A stretch of 14,675 nt of DNA, taken from Pseudomonadota bacterium. GTDB taxonomy: Bacteria; Desulfobacterota; Desulfarculia; Desulfarculales; JAHJDS01. The notes beneath the pieces are model-generated. The model was not told where the DNA came from. It saw only the letters and a list, made by a program, of their open reading frames with translations, and did not search any database. A program made the translations under genes and the position numbers. The stretch is taken from assembly GCA_018812395.1 (NCBI GenBank), contig JAHJDS010000147.1, positions 1 through 14,675 of the forward strand, read 5' to 3'. This document shows positions 11,690 through 14,675 of the stretch, piece after piece. The first letter of the stretch is position 1; each line of letters starts with the position of its first letter.

Positions 11690-12649
11690 CTACATTTGGC
11701 CGCCGTGCTTGCGCAGCAGGTCGGCCACCTTGTGGTGCGAGTTTTTCACCGCGTACTTGAGCGGCGTCCGGTAGCGGTTGTCCTTGACGTTGACCTTGGC
11801 CCTCTTCCGGAGGAGGAGTTTGGCCAGGGACAAATACCCTTTTTGGGCCACCAGGTGGAGCGGGGTGTAGCCGGTGCCGGCGCTCTTGAGGTTCACGTCG
11901 GCCCCTTTTCGGATCAGCAGTCGGGCCACGCCGGTGCGGCCATAGGTCAGGGCGACGATGAGGGGGGTCCGTCCCTTTCGGTTGCGGAGGTTCATTTGGG
12001 CCCCCCGGCGCACCAGGTAGGCGGCGACGCGGGTTTGGCCGTACATGGCGGCGGTGTGCAGCGGCGTGTTCTTGTCCGTGTTCAGGGCGTTGACCCGGGC
12101 CCCTTTCTGGATCAGCAGCCGGGCCACGGCCAGGCTTCCCTTGTAGGCGGCCATGTGCAGAGGCGTGTTGCCGCCGTTGTCCTTGGCCCAGACGTCCGCC
12201 CGGTTGTTGAGCAGCAGCCTGACCATCTGGTACTGGCCCAGTTGTGAGGCCAGGATGAGCGGCGTCTGGCGGTAGTCGTTGCGAGCGTCGACCTTGGCCC
12301 TCCGGGACAGGAGGAGCGCGGCAAAGCCTCGATGGTTGCGGGCCACGGCAAAGTGGAGCGCCGCGTTGCCGTTTTCCGTCTTGGCCCGGATGTTGGCCCC
12401 CCGGTCCAGGAGGAGCCGGCCGATACTCACCTTGCCGCCCAGGGCGGCCACGTGGAGCGGCGTCCAGTCCTTTTTGGTCTGGGCGTTGACCGAGCGGGGG
12501 TCGGCGGCCAGGGCGGCCTTGACCCGGGCCGGCTTGCCGGACCGAACCGCGTCGAAGATCGGTGGCTCGGCCGCCAGAACCGCCGCCGGCGAGCAGAGCA
12601 CGGCCGCGACCGCGACCACGGTCCCCAGAATCGTCAGGCGTCGAAACAT
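11690..12649 (-). CDS. Exported ankyrin-repeat protein (319 aa)
   Basis: ATG 12649 with GAGGAGG in the leader. The frame is open further upstream, but that part is not gene-like. A signal peptide (LTILGTVVAVAAVLC...AVLAA, residues about 5-27) predicts periplasmic location. The rest is about nine ankyrin units of 33 residues, seven of them full with TPLHxAA-type starts and LLL...GAxVN-type ends (for example TPLHMAAYKGSLAVARLLI). The first (IFDAVRSGKPARVKAALAA) and last units act as caps. No catalytic domain is attached. Ankyrin repeats bind proteins, and a periplasmic form suggests a scaffold or inhibitor; the partner is unknown. It has its own promoter in the divergent region with the GGDEF gene. 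Confidence 0.93.
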   Translation of the reverse strand: MFRRLTILGTVVAVAAVLCSPAAVLAAEPPIFDAVRSGKPARVKAALAADPRSVNAQTKKDWTPLHVAALGGKVSIGRLLLDRGANIRAKTENGNAALHFAVARNHRGFAALLLSRRAKVDARNDYRQTPLILASQLGQYQMVRLLLNNRADVWAKDNGGNTPLHMAAYKGSLAVARLLIQKGARVNALNTDKNTPLHTAAMYGQTRVAAYLVRRGAQMNLRNRKGRTPLIVALTYGRTGVARLLIRKGADVNLKSAGTGYTPLHLVAQKGYLSLAKLLLRKRAKVNVKDNRYRTPLKYAVKNSHHKVADLLRKHGGQM

Positions 12650-12683
12650 GTCTCTCCTCCTCGATATTAGTGGGCCTCGGCTA

Positions 12684-12712
12684 TTTGTAGACCGAGAGCC
12701 CGCCAAGATCAA
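12684..12712 (-). promoter_or_regulatory. Promoter of the ankyrin gene
   Basis: On the minus strand TTGATC (12712-12707), a 17-bp spacer and TACAAA (12689-12684). Predicted start is near 12677, with a leader of about 28 nt ending in the GAGGAGG ribosome-binding site. Confidence 0.5.
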
Positions 12713-12763
12713 GCTTTCTGACGGCCGGCGCCTTCCGCGTGGACGCACGCGGGCAGAACACCG

Positions 12764-12792
12764 TTGACGTCCGTGGATGATTGGTCTATTTT
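12764..12792 (+). promoter_or_regulatory. Promoter of the diguanylate cyclase gene
   Basis: TTGACG (12764-12769), a 17-bp spacer and TATTTT (12787-12792). Predicted start is near 12799. An A/T palindrome at 12790-12815 overlaps the -10 and start. Confidence 0.65.
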
Positions 12793-12815
12793 TTTTAAAA
12801 CTGATTTTAAAAAAA
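12790..12815. repeat. A/T inverted repeat over the diguanylate cyclase start site
   Basis: TTTTTTTAAAA (12790-12800) and TTTTAAAAAAA (12805-12815) are perfect 11-bp arms around CTGA. The tract is pure A/T in a very GC-rich setting and covers the predicted transcription start. It could be an operator, a bent-DNA element or a binding site for a nucleoid protein. Confidence 0.6.
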
Positions 12816-12875
12816 TTCGCCGAGGCCGTCTCCTCACGGGCCGGGAGCGGCCATTCCACATAACAGGGAGCGCCG

Positions 12876-13964
12876 GTGGCGGACAAGGAAAGGACCAAGG
12901 AGGACCTGGAAGCCGAGGTGGCCTCCCTGCGCCGGCAACTGGCCGAAGCCCGGGCCCAGGAGGAGCGGATTGCCCGGGCCCAGGCCGAACTGGCGGCCAT
13001 GCGGGTCCGCTTGGCCGAGGCGGAGCGGGTGGCCGGTGTCGGCAGTTGGGACTGGAACCTGGTGACCGACACCATCGCCTGGTCAGACGGCTTGTACGAG
13101 ATCTTCGGCCTGCCCCCCGAGAAGGTGAACGAGGCTGGCCGGTCCTTTCTGGGCATGGTCCATTCCTCGGATTTGGAAGAGGTCAAGAGTCGTCTGGGCC
13201 GGGCCCTGTATCTTCCTCCGGAGACCGGCGGCGGGTCGTTTGACCACGAATATCGCATCGTCCTGCCCGGCGGCCCGGAACGGTGGGTCCACACCCGGGG
13301 CAAGGTGGACTACGAAGACGAGCGCGAGCCGGTCCGCATCATGGGCACCCTGCTGGACATTACCCGGCGCAAGCAACACGAGCAAGAGCGGGAAAAACTG
13401 ATCGACGAGCTGACCCGAGCCCGGGACGAACTCCGCCGGCTGTCCTACCGGGACGGTCTGACCGGGGTCTACAACCGCCGCCATTTTGACGACCGCCTCC
13501 AAAGGGAATACGACCGCCTGGCCCGTCAGGCCGAACCGCTGTCCCTGATTATGGCCGACATCGATTACTTCAAGGCCTACAACGACACCTACGGCCACCA
13601 GGCGGGGGACGATTGCCTCAAAGGGGTGGCCCGGTCCCTGGCCGGGGCGCTGGGCCGCCCGGCTGATTTCCTGGCCCGGTACGGCGGCGAGGAGTTCGCG
13701 GCCGTCCTGCCCGGCACGGACCTTCAGGGGGCGCTCCATCTGGCCGAGGTGATGCACCGGGCCGTGACCGAATTGGACATCGAGCACCGCTCCTCCCGGG
13801 TCGGGGCCCGGGTGACCGTCTCCATGGGCGTGGCCACGGCCGTGCCCGTGCCCGAGTCGGGTCCGGAACAGATCATCGCCGTTGCGGACCAGGCCCTGTA
13901 CCAGGCCAAGCAGGAGGGGCGGGATCGGATTGTGTCGCAAAAAAGTCCGCCCTTGGAGAGTTGA
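12876..13964 (+). CDS. PAS-GGDEF diguanylate cyclase (362 aa)
   Basis: GTG start with GGAG about 7 nt upstream. Residues 1-53 form an Ala/Glu/Arg-rich coiled coil. A PAS domain follows (about 54-165; GSWDWNLVTDTIAWSDGLY and the C-cap GTLLDITRRKQ), then a linker helix and a GGDEF domain (about 187-355). The catalytic motif is RYGGEEF (GGEEF at 270-274), an active-type variant. The allosteric I-site RxxD is present (RPAD, 261-264). DIDYFKAYNDTYGHQAGDDCL carries the metal- and substrate-binding residues. The enzyme should make c-di-GMP from two GTP and be feedback-inhibited. No transmembrane segment is seen, so it is a cytosolic sensor whose PAS ligand is unknown. It lacks an EAL domain. A short CGGCC/GGCCG hairpin follows, without a good U tract. 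Confidence 0.95.
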   Translation: MADKERTKEDLEAEVASLRRQLAEARAQEERIARAQAELAAMRVRLAEAERVAGVGSWDWNLVTDTIAWSDGLYEIFGLPPEKVNEAGRSFLGMVHSSDLEEVKSRLGRALYLPPETGGGSFDHEYRIVLPGGPERWVHTRGKVDYEDEREPVRIMGTLLDITRRKQHEQEREKLIDELTRARDELRRLSYRDGLTGVYNRRHFDDRLQREYDRLARQAEPLSLIMADIDYFKAYNDTYGHQAGDDCLKGVARSLAGALGRPADFLARYGGEEFAAVLPGTDLQGALHLAEVMHRAVTELDIEHRSSRVGARVTVSMGVATAVPVPESGPEQIIAVADQALYQAKQEGRDRIVSQKSPPLES

Positions 13965-14082
13965 CGGCCTCCGGACGGCCGATGATGGGGCCCTGCAATT
14001 CTTCTGATTAAATATATTTAAAATATACTATAAAAATGCGTGGTCCCATTCGGGGGTCAGGCAAAAAAAGACGATTACCCTC

Positions 14083-14111
14083 TTGACAAAACAATTTATT
14101 TGTGATCTAAT
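14083..14111 (+). promoter_or_regulatory. Very strong sigma-70-type promoter upstream of tandem terminators
   Basis: TTGACA (14083-14088), a 17-bp spacer and TCTAAT (14106-14111). Predicted start is near 14118. An A/T-rich block at 14007-14037 lies upstream, and an A run of the UP-element type is seen at 14063-14069. No gene begins between this promoter and the terminators at 14142-14199. Confidence 0.8.
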
Positions 14112-14141
14112 TAAGAAATACGAGCGAGATTAAATTCAGCG

Positions 14142-14167
14142 GCCATCCCCAAGGGGGTGGCTTTTTT
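14142..14167 (+). terminator. Intrinsic terminator 1 of a tandem pair
   Basis: GCCATCCCC (14142-14150) pairs with GGGGTGGC (14154-14161), followed by six Ts (14162-14167). Only about 24 nt separate the predicted transcription start from the stem. Confidence 0.88.
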
Positions 14168-14170
14168 GGT

Positions 14171-14199
14171 GGCCATCCTCTGTCAGGGTGGCCTTTTTT
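14171..14199 (+). terminator. Intrinsic terminator 2 of a tandem pair
   Basis: GGCCATCCT (14171-14179) pairs with AGGGTGGCC (14185-14193), followed by six Ts (14194-14199). It is a near copy of terminator 1 with a period of 30 bp (14141-14170 and 14171-14200), so the pair looks like a duplication. Confidence 0.88.
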
Positions 14200-14310
14200 G
14201 TCCCTGGGAAGAGCGAACGTCCACCTTGTTTTTGGAACCCGCCCTTTGTCAAGAAAGTCAAACCAGGAAAACCTCGACTCTAACCGATGACAATCAAGGG
14301 AGAGTTTGTC

Positions 14311-14675
14311 GTGCGGATCGCGGCCAAAATCACCTTTATCTTGCTGATCGGCCTGGCGCTGGTGGCCGGCCCGGCCCGGATCGAGGCCGCGCCGTCTTCG
14401 GACATCACGCGGGTGGTCCAGGGCAACAACCGCTTTGCCGTTAAACTCTACGCCCGTTTGGCCCGGAAACCGGGCAATATCATCTTTTCGCCCTACAGCG
14501 TGTCCACGGCCCTGGCCATGACCTACGCCGGGGCGGCCGGGAACACGGCGCGGCAGATGAGGCGGGTCCTGCACTTCGGCCTGCCGGACGCGGCGCTTCA
14601 CGTCGGCTTCGGCCTTCTGGCCCGGCTCGTCATGGCCGGTCAGGGACCGGGCTGGCAACTGAGTGTGGCCAACGC
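14311..14675 (+). CDS. Secreted serpin, N-terminal 121 residues (cut by the right edge)
   Basis: Serpins are suicide inhibitors of serine or cysteine proteases. The start is a GTG at 14311 with AGGGAG 8 nt upstream; the in-frame ATG at 14287 lacks a ribosome-binding site. A signal peptide is visible (KITFILLIGLALVAGPARIEAA, residues about 6-27 with a small break), so the protein is exported. The serpin N-terminal core follows: GNNRFAVKLYARL, KPGNIIFSPYSVSTALAMTY, and AGAAGNTARQMRRVLHF. These are the classic helix A and B signatures (N-I-x-F-S-P-x-S-x-x-x-A-L-A-M and GNTxxQM). The reactive-centre loop is outside the window, so inhibitory activity cannot be judged. It lies downstream of the strong promoter and double terminator and may be controlled by read-through. 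Confidence 0.92.
   Translation, partial: MRIAAKITFILLIGLALVAGPARIEAAPSSDITRVVQGNNRFAVKLYARLARKPGNIIFSPYSVSTALAMTYAGAAGNTARQMRRVLHFGLPDAALHVGFGLLARLVMAGQGPGWQLSVAN

Noticed and set aside
1..14675. CRISPR arrays, IS elements, rRNA or tRNA genes
   Set aside because: No regularly spaced direct repeats, transposase motifs or RNA gene signatures were seen by eye on either strand.

Overview
The window is GC-rich and carries an anaerobe-type gene set. It includes the mercury-methylation pair hgcA/hgcB, a split Fo operon with two carboxylate-rich c subunits, an HDOD protein, a diguanylate cyclase and a -24/-12 (sigma-54-like) promoter. Together these suggest a member of the Desulfobacterota (former Deltaproteobacteria). 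This is inference: there is no rRNA or other phylogenetic marker in the window.

Layout, left to right. (i) 1-3600 is on the minus strand: a partial HDOD gene running off the left edge, two tiny overlapping membrane-protein ORFs, a glycine-zipper lipoprotein with its own terminator and sigma-54-like promoter, a small Cys-rich protein, and an unusual histidine-kinase-like protein. (ii) 3711-5347, minus strand, is hgcB and hgcA with a TATAAT promoter. The conserved hgcA reading frame continues upstream through an in-frame UGA, directly after a Cys codon and followed by a SECIS-like hairpin. HgcA is therefore read here as a probable selenoprotein. (iii) 5420-9629, minus strand, is a complete Fo operon (atpZ, atpI, atpB, a four-hairpin fused c subunit, a normal c subunit, b' and b) with a TTGACA/TATAGT promoter and no F1 genes in the window. 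(iv) 9709-11078, plus strand, is a dodecin behind a long leader, a terminator, then a PrmA-like methyltransferase. (v) 11093-12649, minus strand, holds a secreted SH3/coiled-coil protein and a secreted ankyrin-repeat protein. (vi) 12764-14675, plus strand, holds a PAS-GGDEF diguanylate cyclase, then a strong promoter facing two tandem terminators, then a secreted serpin cut by the right edge.

How the genes work together. HgcA (corrinoid methyl carrier) and HgcB (2[4Fe-4S] ferredoxin) form a functional pair. The Fo genes build the membrane sector of an ATP synthase. The c genes predict a mixed rotor: one protein with eight transmembrane helices and only two intact ion sites, plus a single-hairpin subunit with a two-carboxylate, Na+-type signature. 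The other genes look like independent short transcription units.

The two most remarkable observations are the apparent UGA-encoded selenocysteine in HgcA, next to a conserved-looking Cys in a mercury-handling protein, and the quadruplicated F-type c subunit with glutamines replacing the ion-binding carboxylate in its two middle hairpins. I could not check either against databases.
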